Source of the DNA: CADEDV01 sp964596345
GTDB lineage: Bacteria > Bacteroidota > Bacteroidia > Chitinophagales > Chitinophagaceae
Reading direction: 5' to 3'
Assembly: GCA_964596345.1 (NCBI GenBank)
Contig: CAZQSZ010000002.1
Location: 248,001 to 312,000, forward strand
DNA: 64,000 nt
Shown here: positions 18,349 to 26,878 of the stretch, one piece after another
Numbering within the stretch: position 1 is the stretch's first letter
Layout: each line of letters starts with the position of its first letter
Notes under the pieces: generated by a model
Told to the model about the DNA's origin: nothing
The model's input: the letters and a program-made list of their open reading frames with translations, nothing else
Databases searched by the model: none
Made by a program: the position numbers and the translations under genes

Positions 18349-18372
18349 AATTTTAACCATTTGGTTAAAATT
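18349..18372. promoter_or_regulatory. TetR operator, copy 1
   Basis: The core TTAACCATTTGGTTAA lies at 18353-18368 and symmetry extends to 24 bp. It ends 3 bases before the -33 box of the tetR promoter. The identical 16-bp core recurs at 18407 and, inverted at its centre, at 19061. Confidence 0.75.
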
Positions 18373-18374
18373 TA

Positions 18375-18406
18375 TTTGGCTGGATAATATGCCGTATTTA
18401 CTTTTG
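18375..18406 (+). promoter_or_regulatory. Consensus promoter of the tetR-efflux operon
   Basis: TTTG at 18375-18378, a 20-bp spacer, and TACTTTTG at 18399-18406 form a perfect match to both Bacteroidota promoter elements. It is bracketed exactly by two operator palindromes, so repressor binding would block both boxes and the start site. Confidence 0.8.
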
Positions 18407-18422
18407 TTAACCATTTGGTTAA
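18407..18422. promoter_or_regulatory. TetR operator, copy 2
   Basis: TTAACCATTTGGTTAA directly abuts the -7 box and covers the expected start site. It ends 3 bases before the tetR ATG at 18426. Centre-to-centre distance from copy 1 is 54 bp. Confidence 0.75.
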
Positions 18423-18425
18423 ATT

Positions 18426-19043
18426 ATGAGCAAAGCACCAAAAGATAAATCAACAGAAGAGCGGATACTGACGGCGGCTAAACGAATATTTGTGCTGAAG
18501 GGAATGTCAGGTGCCCGGATGCAGGATATTGCTGATGAAGCGGGGATCAACAAAGCATTATTGCATTATTATTTCAGGAATAAGGAGCAATTATTTGAAA
18601 TGATATTCATGGAAGCGGCTGAAAGACTTTTCCCCAAGATCAATAAGATATTTGACAGCGACCAGCCGCTTTTTGAAAAGATCGAAAGTTTTTGCGATGA
18701 GTACATTACGATCGTAACCGAGAATCCCTTCCTGCCGCTTTTTGTAATGAATGAGATCAACCAGGACCCTGATTATTTTTTAAAAAAAGTATGGTCAGGA
18801 AAATCCAAACCCAACCCGGCTAAATTCCTGGAGCAGATAGACAGGGAGGTAAAGAAGGGAACCATTAAAAAGGTTAATCCTGTACACCTGCTGATGAACC
18901 TGATTTCAATGACCATTTTTCCCTTCATGGCCAAACCTATGCTCCAGAAAAACCTTGGGATCAGTGAAACCCAGTTCAGGCAGCTGATGGAACAACGTAA
19001 AAAAGAAATACCGGCATTTATTATTGATGCCATAAAGAAATAA
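18426..19043 (+). CDS. TetR-family transcriptional repressor of the efflux operon
   Basis: This 205-residue protein has a TetR helix-turn-helix at about residues 10-55 (RILTAAKRIFVLKGM, QDIADEAGINKALLHYYFRNKEQLF). The C-terminal half is a variable ligand-binding helical domain. It is the first gene of its operon and is flanked by three copies of a 16-bp palindrome, so autorepression is the simplest reading. By gene order it corresponds to CecR of the E. coli ybh operon. The inducer is unknown but probably a drug-like efflux substrate. Confidence 0.9.
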   Translation: MSKAPKDKSTEERILTAAKRIFVLKGMSGARMQDIADEAGINKALLHYYFRNKEQLFEMIFMEAAERLFPKINKIFDSDQPLFEKIESFCDEYITIVTENPFLPLFVMNEINQDPDYFLKKVWSGKSKPNPAKFLEQIDREVKKGTIKKVNPVHLLMNLISMTIFPFMAKPMLQKNLGISETQFRQLMEQRKKEIPAFIIDAIKK

Positions 19044-19060
19044 TTTTTTTTCATTTAAAA

Positions 19061-19076
19061 TTAACCAAATGGTTAA
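19061..19076. promoter_or_regulatory. TetR operator-like palindrome, copy 3, overlapping the tolC start codon
   Basis: TTAACCAAATGGTTAA is a palindrome with the same arms as copies 1 and 2 but AA in place of the central TT. The ATG at 19069-19071 lies inside it. It is 18 bases after the tetR stop. Confidence 0.65.
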
Positions 19077-20343
19077 AAAAATCAACTATATCGTACTGCT
19101 GTTCTTCCTGCCGGTAATGGCAGCAGGACAGGCATTGAACAAGCTGGACCTGCAACAGGCTTATACCTTGTCACAAAAGAATTATCCTGTGGTGAAACAA
19201 AAAGACCTGGTCCGGCAAACGGCGAACATCAGTATTGAAAACCTGCAGAAAGGTTTTTTACCCCAGTTCACGGTCAGTGGCCAGGCCACCTACCAGTCTG
19301 ATGTAACCAGCGTTCCGGTTTCTCTCCCGGGAATCAGCATTGAGTCTGCTTCCAAAGACCAATATAAATTACTGGCCGATGTCAGCCAGCTGATCTATGA
19401 TGGTGGTATCACCAGGGAGCAGAAAGTCTACCAGCAATTGAATGCAACCGTGGAAGATCAGAGAGTGGAAGTGGAGCTATACAAACTCAAAGAGCGGATC
19501 AACCAACTCTATCTCAGCATACTTTATCTTGATGAACAACTGAAGCAGGTGGAACTGGTGATGGCGGATATCAATACGGGTATCAAAAGAGTGGAAGCCC
19601 AGGTGCAGAATGGTGTGGCCTTCCGCTCCAACCTGAATATGCTGAAAGCCGAGCTCTTAAAAACAGAGCAGCGTTCCATCGAGATCAGGTCATCAAGAAC
19701 AGGCCTCGTGGACGCATTGGCATTATTTGTTGGACAGCCATTGAGTGCTGATCTGCAATTGGAGAAACCTGTATCAACAGCGGTGGCGATCGGGGAAGAG
19801 ATCACAAGACCCGAATTAAAGCTGTACACTGTTCAGTCTAAACTGATCGGGCAACAGGATCAACTGATCAAAGCAAAAAATTTACCCAAAGCTAGCCTGT
19901 TTGCACAAGGCGGTTATGGCCGTCCGGGTTTGAACCAGTTGAAAAATGAATTTGATTTCTTTTATATCGGTGGGGTTCGTTTCAACTGGTCGCTGGGTGG
20001 ATTATACACGAAGAAGAAAGAAAAGGAACTGGTAAAAGTGAACCGGCAGATCGTGGATATCCAGAAAGAAACATTTTTGCTCAATACGAAAGCACAGTTA
20101 AAGCAGCAGCAAGCTGAAATTGACAAGCTGCTCAAACTGGTGGCTTCGGATTACGATATCATTTCTCTGCGGGCCAGCGTAAAAGATGCAGCAAAGGCAC
20201 AATTGGAAAATGGAGTCATAACGGCCAATGATTACCTCAAAGAAGTGAATGCAGAGGACCAGGCCCGGCAATTACTCATCACCCACCAGGTGCAGTTATT
20301 ACAGGCACAAATAAATTATCAAACTATTTCAGGGAAACAATAG
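19069..20343 (+). CDS. TolC-family outer-membrane efflux protein
   Basis: This 424-residue protein has a signal peptide at residues 1-21 (ending MAAGQ) followed by the repeated long-helix TolC pattern (LDLQQAYTLSQKNYPVVKQK and, near the end, QLENGVITANDYLKEVNAEDQARQLLITHQVQLLQAQINY). It would provide the outer-membrane duct for the ABC exporter encoded downstream. The chosen start gives a complete signal peptide. That ATG lies inside an operator-like palindrome, so initiation and repressor binding may interact. Confidence 0.9.
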   Translation: MVKKINYIVLLFFLPVMAAGQALNKLDLQQAYTLSQKNYPVVKQKDLVRQTANISIENLQKGFLPQFTVSGQATYQSDVTSVPVSLPGISIESASKDQYKLLADVSQLIYDGGITREQKVYQQLNATVEDQRVEVELYKLKERINQLYLSILYLDEQLKQVELVMADINTGIKRVEAQVQNGVAFRSNLNMLKAELLKTEQRSIEIRSSRTGLVDALALFVGQPLSADLQLEKPVSTAVAIGEEITRPELKLYTVQSKLIGQQDQLIKAKNLPKASLFAQGGYGRPGLNQLKNEFDFFYIGGVRFNWSLGGLYTKKKEKELVKVNRQIVDIQKETFLLNTKAQLKQQQAEIDKLLKLVASDYDIISLRASVKDAAKAQLENGVITANDYLKEVNAEDQARQLLITHQVQLLQAQINYQTISGKQ

Positions 20344-20372
20344 ACCTCCCGGGGGATATAAAACAAGTTATT

Positions 20373-21308
20373 ATGAAGTACTTAAAATTATCAGCAGCCT
20401 TCGCCATTATGCTGCTCAGCTCATGCAAAAACGGAAACGGTAAGTTTGATGCTACCGGAACTTTTGAAGTGAACGAAGTGATTGTTTCTTCAGAGTTAGC
20501 AGGAAAAATAGTCAGCTTCTCCATTGAAGAAGGGCAAACAATTCCAAAGGACAGTATGATTGCCGTGCTGGATGCAGCGAATATTTCCCTGCAAAAAGAA
20601 CAGGTAGAAGCCAATATACAGGCATTGGGGGAGAAGACTGCTGATGTATCGCCACAGGTGCGGTTACTGGAAAATCAGTTAGCTGTTCAACAGTCGCAGT
20701 TGGATAACCTGCTGCATGAACAAACAAGGGTTCAAAACCTGCTGAAACAGGATGCTGCCACCGGCAAACAACTGGATGATATTACCGCACAGGTAGATAT
20801 GGCTCAAAAAAATCTTGCCGTCACCCGGCAGCAGATCAATGTGCAGCGCAGCAATGTGGCGACACAGAACCGGGGAATACTCAGTGAAGGCAAACCGCTG
20901 GAGAAAAGAGTAGCACAACTGGACGATCAGTTGAGGAGAGCAACGATCCTTAATCCAGTTAGTGGCACTGTGATTACCAAATATGCTGAGCAAGGTGAGA
21001 TCACTGCTGCAGGTAAAGCACTCTATAAGATTGCTGATCTCAGTACCATGACATTAAGAGCTTATATCACCGGTACACAAATTTCACAGGTAAAACTGGG
21101 GCAGGCAGTAAAAGTATTGGTGGATGATGGGGAGGATAAATACAAAGAATTGCCGGGAACGATTGCCTGGATAGCCGATAAGGCTGAATTCACACCCAAG
21201 ACCATCCAGACAAAAGAGGAAAGGGCCAACCTGGTGTATGCAATCAAAATAAAAGTAAAGAATGATGGTTACCTGAAGATAGGTATGTACGGAGAAGTAA
21301 AGTTTTAA
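20373..21308 (+). CDS. HlyD/YbhG-type periplasmic adaptor lipoprotein
   Basis: This 311-residue protein has lipobox LSSC near Cys18. The order is typical: a lipoyl/barrel-sandwich half (VIVSSELAGKIVSFSIEEGQTIPKDSMIAVLD), a long coiled-coil hairpin at about 65-185 rich in Gln and Leu, the second lipoyl half (ATILNPVSGTVITKYAEQGE), then a beta-barrel region. It bridges the inner-membrane ABC transporter and the TolC channel. It is followed 2 bases later by the ATPase gene. Confidence 0.9.
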   Translation: MKYLKLSAAFAIMLLSSCKNGNGKFDATGTFEVNEVIVSSELAGKIVSFSIEEGQTIPKDSMIAVLDAANISLQKEQVEANIQALGEKTADVSPQVRLLENQLAVQQSQLDNLLHEQTRVQNLLKQDAATGKQLDDITAQVDMAQKNLAVTRQQINVQRSNVATQNRGILSEGKPLEKRVAQLDDQLRRATILNPVSGTVITKYAEQGEITAAGKALYKIADLSTMTLRAYITGTQISQVKLGQAVKVLVDDGEDKYKELPGTIAWIADKAEFTPKTIQTKEERANLVYAIKIKVKNDGYLKIGMYGEVKF

Positions 21309-21310
21309 TC

Positions 21311-22225
21311 ATGAAATCAGTAGTTGTTAGTAATATCATTAAACGGTATGGTACCAAAAAAGCAGTCACTACTGCTTTGCAGGGTATCAGTTTTGAAGTG
21401 GATAAAGGAGAACTCTTTGGTATCATCGGGCCGGATGGGGCCGGTAAAACTTCTTTATTCAGGATACTGACCACGCTGCTGCTGGCAGAGGAAGGAACCG
21501 CCACCGTAGATGGCCTGGATGTGGTAAAGGAGTATAAAGCAATTCGCCAGCGGGTGGGTTATATGCCCGGCCGGTTTTCTTTGTACCAGGACCTGACCGT
21601 AAAAGAGAACCTTGATTTCTTTGCGACCATTTTCAACACCTCCGTGGATGCAAATTATGAGCTGATCAAAGATATCTATTCACAGATCGAACCTTTCAAA
21701 GACAGGAAAGCAGGTAAGCTCTCTGGTGGCATGAAACAAAAACTGGCATTGAGCTGTGCCCTGATCCACCGCCCTTCGGTATTATTTCTTGACGAACCTA
21801 CCACAGGTGTTGATGCAGTATCAAGAAAGGAATTCTGGGAAATGCTGAGAAAGCTGAAGGAGCAGGGTATTACAATCCTTGTATCCACACCGTATATGGA
21901 TGAGGCCGGTCTTTGTGATAAAGTGGCATTGATTCAATCGGGTAAAATATTATCGATTGATACACCGCAGGGAGTAGTGAGATCATTCGGGAAAAAGATC
22001 ATAGCTGTAAAGAGCAGTAATATGCTGCAGCTCCTGGCTGATCTGAAAAGAACAGAACTGCTGGAAGATGCTTATCCTTTCGGGGAATACCATCATGCTG
22101 TTCTGAAAAGCGGAAACAGCGGGTATGAACTGAAGAATTATTTGCAACAAAAAGGGTATCCTTTTGAGATCAGGGAAACAGAACCCAACATTGAAGATTG
22201 TTTCATGGCCTTAATGAAGAATTAA
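21311..22225 (+). CDS. ABC exporter ATPase, YbhF N-terminal-half type
   Basis: This 304-residue nucleotide-binding protein has Walker A GPDGAGKTS, signature LSGGMKQKL, Walker B VLFLDEPTTGVD, and a switch region VSTPYMDEA in which the usual His is Pro. A C-terminal extension of about 80 residues follows. In E. coli both NBDs are fused in YbhF; here they are separate genes. Because its signature is intact but its H-loop is not, it would complete the active site of the partner ATPase. The next gene starts at the base after its stop codon. Confidence 0.92.
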   Translation: MKSVVVSNIIKRYGTKKAVTTALQGISFEVDKGELFGIIGPDGAGKTSLFRILTTLLLAEEGTATVDGLDVVKEYKAIRQRVGYMPGRFSLYQDLTVKENLDFFATIFNTSVDANYELIKDIYSQIEPFKDRKAGKLSGGMKQKLALSCALIHRPSVLFLDEPTTGVDAVSRKEFWEMLRKLKEQGITILVSTPYMDEAGLCDKVALIQSGKILSIDTPQGVVRSFGKKIIAVKSSNMLQLLADLKRTELLEDAYPFGEYHHAVLKSGNSGYELKNYLQQKGYPFEIRETEPNIEDCFMALMKN

Positions 22226-22972
22226 ATGAGCACCAATAAAGTCATAACAGCAGAACAGCTTACCAAACGCTTCGGAGATTTTACAGCAGTGGATGCAATA
22301 TCTTTTGAAGTGTACAAGGGTGAAATATTTGGCTTCCTGGGGGCAAATGGAGCCGGGAAGACAACCGCTATGCGAATGTTATCAGGATTATCAATGCCTA
22401 CTTCCGGGAAAGCAAGTGTTGCCGGTTTTGATGTATATAAAGAGAATGAAAAGATCAAACAGAATATTGGGTATATGAGCCAGAAATTCTCTTTGTATGA
22501 AGACCTGACAGTAAAAGAGAATATCCGGTTTTATGCAGGTATCTATGGAAAGAGTGATCAGTTCATCAAGGAGAAAACTGCTGTAGTGCTGGAGCAATTA
22601 CATCTTATCGCAGAAGGGAATAAGCTGGTAAAATCATTACCGCTCGGCTGGAAGCAAAAACTGGCTTTCTCCGTTGCAATTTTTCATGAACCACAGGTCG
22701 TTTTCCTGGATGAACCAACAGGAGGAGTTGACCCCGTTACACGAAGAGAATTTTGGAACATGATCTACCAGGCAGCTGATGCAGGTATTACCGTTTTTGT
22801 TACCACACACTACATGGATGAAGCTGAGTATTGTAACCGGGTATCTATAATGGTTGATGGAAGGATTGATGCATTGGGTACTCCGGAACAACTGAAGAAA
22901 ACCTATGGCGTCACCTCTATGGATGATGTGTTTTTGAAACTGGCCAGGAAAGCAGTGAGGTCAGCAGACTAA
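22226..22972 (+). CDS. ABC exporter ATPase, YbhF C-terminal-half type
   Basis: This 248-residue ATPase has Walker A GANGAGKTT, Walker B VVFLDEPTGGVD, and an intact H-loop VTTHYMDEA. Its signature is LPLGWKQKL rather than LSGGQ. That is the reverse of its neighbour, so the pair should form a heterodimer with one competent and one degenerate ATP site. The start codon follows the previous stop directly, implying coupled translation. Confidence 0.92.
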   Translation: MSTNKVITAEQLTKRFGDFTAVDAISFEVYKGEIFGFLGANGAGKTTAMRMLSGLSMPTSGKASVAGFDVYKENEKIKQNIGYMSQKFSLYEDLTVKENIRFYAGIYGKSDQFIKEKTAVVLEQLHLIAEGNKLVKSLPLGWKQKLAFSVAIFHEPQVVFLDEPTGGVDPVTRREFWNMIYQAADAGITVFVTTHYMDEAEYCNRVSIMVDGRIDALGTPEQLKKTYGVTSMDDVFLKLARKAVRSAD

Positions 22973-23067
22973 TAAATAAAAGAGTAAAATGTTGATCGGA
23001 AATAAGACCATATTGAATAGTACCCTTATCAACTGGTAAACATTTTAACCTGTCAACAACTAAAGTA

Positions 23068-24174
23068 ATGAAGCAGTTTATCGCATTTGTACAAAAAGAA
23101 TTTTACCACATCTTCCGGGATCAGCGGACGATGTTCATCCTGTTGGGAATGCCGGTGGTACAGATCATTATTTTTGGATTTGCACTTACCAACGAGGTAA
23201 AGAATTCAAAAATTGCCATCCTGGATCCTTCTAAAGATGCGGCCACTACCTCACTGATAGCACAAATGGAAGCGAGCCGCTATTTTGAGGTAGAGCAGGT
23301 TATTCATTCGGCAGAAGAGCTTGAACCGATCTTTAAAAAGGGGAAGATCAAACTGGCGGTTATTTTCCCGGCCAACTTTAATGAAGACCTGCAGCATTTT
23401 AATAAAGCACAGGTGCAATTGATTGCCGATGCTTCTGATCCTAACGTTGCTAATACACTCACCAATTATGCCACTGCTGTTATCATGGATTACCAGAACC
23501 GGATCACACATGACCGGAAATTACCTTACACGATCAATACAGAGATGCGGATGTTGTATAATCCCGAGCTGAAAGGAGCGTATAATTTTGTACCCGGCGT
23601 GATGGCCATGGTATTACTGCTTGTTTGCACCATGATGACCGCTATTACCATTGTGCGGGAAAAGGAAATGGGTACGATGGAGATCATGCTGGTTTCACCT
23701 ATGAAGCCTTTCCGGATCGTAATAGCCAAAGCAGTTCCCTACTTATTATTATCTTCTGTGAATATTGCCAGTATTTTATTGTTGAGTGTATTTGTGCTGG
23801 ATGTGCCGATCAATGGAAGCCTGGTATTATTGGTTTTTGAAAGCCTTCTCTTCACACTGGTATCTCTTGCGCTGGGGTTATTGATCTCCTCAAAAGCAGA
23901 ATCCCAACAAACGGCTATGTTCATTTCACTGGTGGCACTCTTTCTTCCTACAGTCATGCTCAGTGGCTTTATGTTTCCGGTAGAAAATATGCCCCTGCCA
24001 TTGCGTACCGTTTCAAATATTGTTCCTGCTAAGTGGTATTACAGTATTGTGAAATCAGTAATGATCAAGGGCATCGGTTTACATGCGGTCTGGAAGGAAA
24101 CATTGATATTAACAGGGATGCTTGTTTTCTTCCTGGGGCTGGCTATTAAGAACTTTAAAATTCGACTGGCATGA
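23068..24174 (+). CDS. ABC-2 type permease (YbhS-like), subunit 1
   Basis: This 368-residue protein has one N-terminal membrane helix (about 20-40), a large periplasmic domain (about 45-170), then five helices at the C-terminal end. The cytoplasmic coupling segment EKEMGTMEIMLVSPMKPFRIVIAK is typical of ABC-2 exporters. A 95-base gap without visible structure separates it from the ATPase. It ends overlapping the next permease by 4 bases. Confidence 0.9.
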   Translation: MKQFIAFVQKEFYHIFRDQRTMFILLGMPVVQIIIFGFALTNEVKNSKIAILDPSKDAATTSLIAQMEASRYFEVEQVIHSAEELEPIFKKGKIKLAVIFPANFNEDLQHFNKAQVQLIADASDPNVANTLTNYATAVIMDYQNRITHDRKLPYTINTEMRMLYNPELKGAYNFVPGVMAMVLLLVCTMMTAITIVREKEMGTMEIMLVSPMKPFRIVIAKAVPYLLLSSVNIASILLLSVFVLDVPINGSLVLLVFESLLFTLVSLALGLLISSKAESQQTAMFISLVALFLPTVMLSGFMFPVENMPLPLRTVSNIVPAKWYYSIVKSVMIKGIGLHAVWKETLILTGMLVFFLGLAIKNFKIRLA

Positions 24175-25289
24175 GGACATTGAAATTTTTATTGAAAAAA
24201 GAATTCCGGCAGATATTCAGGGACCCTTCCATTCTAAGGATCATCTTTATCATGCCGGTGATACAACTGATCGTGTTGCCATGGGCTGCCGATTACGAGA
24301 TCAAGAATATCAAACTGGCGGTGATTGATCATGATCGTTCGGATTATTCACGCAGCCTCACCAATAAGATCACTGCTTCCGGTTATTTTATTTTGACCGA
24401 TTATACCAGTTCTTTTGAACAGACATTGGGAGAAATTGAACACGATAAAGCAGATATTATTTTAGAAATCCCGGCTTCTTTTGAAAAGGATCTCGTTAAA
24501 GAGAGTGAATCCAAACTGTTCATGGCGGTCAATGCGATCAACGGTGTAAAAGCAGGACTGGGGAGTTCCTATCTCCGCAGTATTATCCAGGATTATAACC
24601 GGGAAGTGAGAACGGAGTGGATACAGTTTCCCCGTTTCAGCCCGGAAACAAATATTGAGGTCACCAATTCCAACTGGTTCAACCCTTCAATGAACTATAA
24701 AGTATTTATGGTGCCGGGAATATTGGTATTGCTGTTAACAATGGTCGGTTCTAATCTAACTGCTATTAATATTGTAAAAGAAAAGGAGATCGGAACAATT
24801 GAACAGATCAACGTGACACCGGTTAAAAAATTCCATTTTATATTAGGTAAACTGATCCCTTTCTGGGTGCTGGGATTATTGGTGTTCACCATCGGGTTCG
24901 GGATTGCCTGGATCGTATATGGTATTTACCCGGCGGGCAGTTTTTTGACCATTTATCTTTTTGCAGCTGTGTACCTGCTGGCGGTGCTGGGATTGGGCTT
25001 GCTTATTTCCACCTATGCCAATAACCAGCAGCAAGCTATGCTCATCTCTTTTTTCCTGATGATGATCTTTGTATTAATGGGCGGGTTATATACATCAATT
25101 GACAGTATGCCGGGCTGGGCGCAGGCCATTACTAAAGCCAACCCGGTTTCTTATTTTATCGAGGTGATCAGGATGGTGGTCTTAAAAGGAAGCGGCCTGG
25201 CAGATATCAAATACCAGTTGCTCACGATTTTGGGGTTTGCGGTACTGCTGAATGGCTGGGCGGTTGTCAATTATCATAAAAGATCCTGA
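24171..25289 (+). CDS. ABC-2 type permease (YbhR-like), subunit 2
   Basis: This 372-residue paralogue of the preceding permease has the same topology and the coupling segment EKEIGTIEQINVTPVKKFHFILGK. The ATGA overlap with the upstream gene indicates translational coupling and a heterodimeric channel. It is the last gene of the efflux operon; no obvious terminator follows within the 60-base gap. Confidence 0.9.
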   Translation: MRTLKFLLKKEFRQIFRDPSILRIIFIMPVIQLIVLPWAADYEIKNIKLAVIDHDRSDYSRSLTNKITASGYFILTDYTSSFEQTLGEIEHDKADIILEIPASFEKDLVKESESKLFMAVNAINGVKAGLGSSYLRSIIQDYNREVRTEWIQFPRFSPETNIEVTNSNWFNPSMNYKVFMVPGILVLLLTMVGSNLTAINIVKEKEIGTIEQINVTPVKKFHFILGKLIPFWVLGLLVFTIGFGIAWIVYGIYPAGSFLTIYLFAAVYLLAVLGLGLLISTYANNQQQAMLISFFLMMIFVLMGGLYTSIDSMPGWAQAITKANPVSYFIEVIRMVVLKGSGLADIKYQLLTILGFAVLLNGWAVVNYHKRS

Positions 25290-25349
25290 TAAATCCTTTT
25301 CCAAAAGCCGGCAATCTTTTTTATATTCGGATAACTAAAAACGATTGTT

Positions 25350-25745
25350 ATGCTAAAGATCAATGACCTTAAGTCCGGCGATATCATTATTGTGGATGAT
25401 GATGGCGTAAAGCGGGAAGGAACAGTGGTAAGCATCAGTCACGAAGAGAACCAGGCCCTGGTGGACAACGGCATCCAGGAATTCTGGTACAGCCCGGAAG
25501 AAATGTTTGCCGTTCCCCTTGATGAGAATCAACTGGAGAAGCTCGGTTTCACCAAAGATGATGAAAATGGGGGAGTCAAGTACAAAAAGGACTCCTTTAG
25601 GCTGGTGACCCCCAAAAAAGGCGACTTTTCCAATATTGAAATGTGGTGGAGGGAAGACAGGCGGCATTTTAGCTTCCCGCTGGGGGTGCATGAACTTCAG
25701 AATTTATACCTGTCGATGACCAAAGTCCATTTGGAGAAGGCCTGA
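25350..25745 (+). CDS. Uncharacterised protein resembling small Bacteroidota phage proteins
   Basis: This 131-residue soluble protein has an N-terminal SH3-like beta segment (MLKINDLKSGDIIIVDDDGVKREGTVVSI), a middle PLDENQLEKLGFTK motif, and a C-terminal VHELQNLYLSMT helix. This motif order recurs in small hypothetical proteins of Bacteroidota phages and prophages, as far as I can recall. No phage genes are present here. Function is unknown. Confidence 0.6.
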   Translation: MLKINDLKSGDIIIVDDDGVKREGTVVSISHEENQALVDNGIQEFWYSPEEMFAVPLDENQLEKLGFTKDDENGGVKYKKDSFRLVTPKKGDFSNIEMWWREDRRHFSFPLGVHELQNLYLSMTKVHLEKA

Positions 25746-25797
25746 AAATCAATATTTCAGCCTGATTCCTGAACAACATCTGCTTTTTTCCACATAG

Positions 25798-25819
25798 CCC
25801 CGAAAAAAAATCGGGGTTT
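25798..25819 (+). terminator. Terminator before the ribosomal operon
   Basis: A short stem (CCCCGA with TCGGGG) with an A-rich loop is followed by a T/C-rich tract. It would end transcription from the upstream gene just before the infA promoter. Confidence 0.55.
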
Positions 25820-25843
25820 CTTCTTTTTTCGGGTGCATCCGCC

Positions 25844-25851
25844 TATCTTTG
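25844..25851 (+). promoter_or_regulatory. -7 element of the infA-rplQ operon
   Basis: TATCTTTG is a perfect TAnnTTTG box, 16 bases before the infA ATG, giving a very short leader. A weak TTTC about 23 bp upstream may serve as -33 element. Confidence 0.6.
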
Positions 25852-25867
25852 CAGCCCTAAAATCAAT

Positions 25868-26086
25868 ATGTCTAAACAAGCACTTATCAAACAAGATGGG
25901 GTCATCCTGGAAGCCTTGTCCAACGCTATGTTCAAGGTTAAACTGGAAAATGGTCACGAAATACTGGCCACCATCTCTGGAAAAATGAGAATGCACTACA
26001 TACGGATTTTACCAGGTGATAAAGTAGGGGTGGAATTATCGCCCTACGATCTGACAAGAGGAAGAATCAATTTCAGGTATAAGTAA
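25868..26086 (+). CDS. infA: Translation initiation factor IF-1
   Basis: This is the canonical 72-residue OB-fold protein that binds the ribosomal A site during initiation (MSKQALIKQDGVILEALSNA, GHEILATISGKMRMHYIRILPGDKV, ending RGRINFRYK). It heads the alpha-type ribosomal operon and has its own promoter. The usual upstream neighbours secY and map are absent. Confidence 0.97.
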   Translation: MSKQALIKQDGVILEALSNAMFKVKLENGHEILATISGKMRMHYIRILPGDKVGVELSPYDLTRGRINFRYK

Positions 26087-26182
26087 AGCAGGAAGCTGAC
26101 AGCTTTGAGCTGTAAGCAATAGCGATTTATAATAAATGTCAACAGCTAAAGGCAAAAAGCTAATAGCTAAAAGCTTAAAAAA

Positions 26183-26299
26183 ATGAAAGTTAGAGCATCC
26201 ATCAAAAAGCGTAGCGCCGACTGCAAAATTGTACGTCGTAAAGGCAAGCTGTATGTCATTAACAAAAAGAATCCCCGCTTCAAGCAAAGACAGGGATAA
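26183..26299 (+). CDS. rpmJ: 50S ribosomal protein L36, zinc-free form
   Basis: The 38-residue protein starts MKVRASIKKRSADCKIVRRK and ends NPRFKQRQG. Classic L36 binds zinc through three Cys and one His; here only one Cys remains, so this is the C-minus form. The order infA-rpmJ-rpsM is universal in bacteria. The 96-base leader before it carries AGCT-rich short repeats. Confidence 0.97.
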   Translation: MKVRASIKKRSADCKIVRRKGKLYVINKKNPRFKQRQG

Positions 26300-26339
26300 T
26301 ATTGTTATAACGTAAACATTAAAAAGATAAATAAATAAT

Positions 26340-26720
26340 ATGGCTCGTATTGCCGGTGTTGACTTACCAAAAAATAAAAGAGGCGAAATAGGTCTTACCT
26401 ATATATATGGTATTGGCCCGTCTACTGCTAAGTACATTCTTGACAAGCACAATATTGACCGCAGCAAGAAAGTGAACGAATGGAATGATGAGGACCTGAA
26501 TGCTATCCGTAATACGATTACGGAAGAGTTCAAGGTGGAAGGTCAGTTGCGTTCAGAAGTACAGATGAGTATCAAGCGTTTGCTGGATATCGCCTGCTAC
26601 CGCGGTCTTCGCCATCGTAAAGGGCTGCCGGTTCGCGGCCAGCGTACTAAAACCAACAGCCGTACCCGGAAAGGTAAGAGGAAGACGGTTGCCGGTAAGA
26701 AGAAGGCACCGAAGAAATAA
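26340..26720 (+). CDS. rpsM: 30S ribosomal protein S13
   Basis: This 126-residue protein matches S13 throughout: ARIAGVDLPKNKRGEIGLTYIYGIG, the RGLRHRKGLPVRGQRTKTNSR block, and a Lys-rich C-terminal tail contacting tRNA in the P site. Length and position are standard. Confidence 0.98.
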   Translation: MARIAGVDLPKNKRGEIGLTYIYGIGPSTAKYILDKHNIDRSKKVNEWNDEDLNAIRNTITEEFKVEGQLRSEVQMSIKRLLDIACYRGLRHRKGLPVRGQRTKTNSRTRKGKRKTVAGKKKAPKK

Positions 26721-26726
26721 GCTATT

Positions 26727-26751
26727 AGCTAAAAGCTAATGGCTTTTAGCT
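26727..26751 (+). terminator. Hairpin between rpsM and rpsK
   Basis: A perfect 10-bp stem (AGCTAAAAGC with GCTTTTAGCT) and 5-base loop is followed by a short T run. It belongs to a family of AGCTA-rich intergenic repeats seen three times in this operon. Partial termination is possible. Confidence 0.5.
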
Positions 26752-26878
26752 TTTCATATGCACCAACAACCACTGAATTGATTACGGATACCCGGTGCAG
26801 GAGGAGGATCAGTTCAGGTTCTCTCGTCTTGGACGGGAGGATAATTTAAAAAAACAGAGATTACCTCAGAACTACAAC

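Noticed and set aside
25350..25745. Prophage remnant
   Set aside because: Only one phage-like gene; no integrase, structural genes or attachment repeats around it.
26795..26878. Upstream extension of rpsK
   Set aside because: The extra 28 residues have no S11 character; the ATG at 26879 matches the normal S11 N-terminus.
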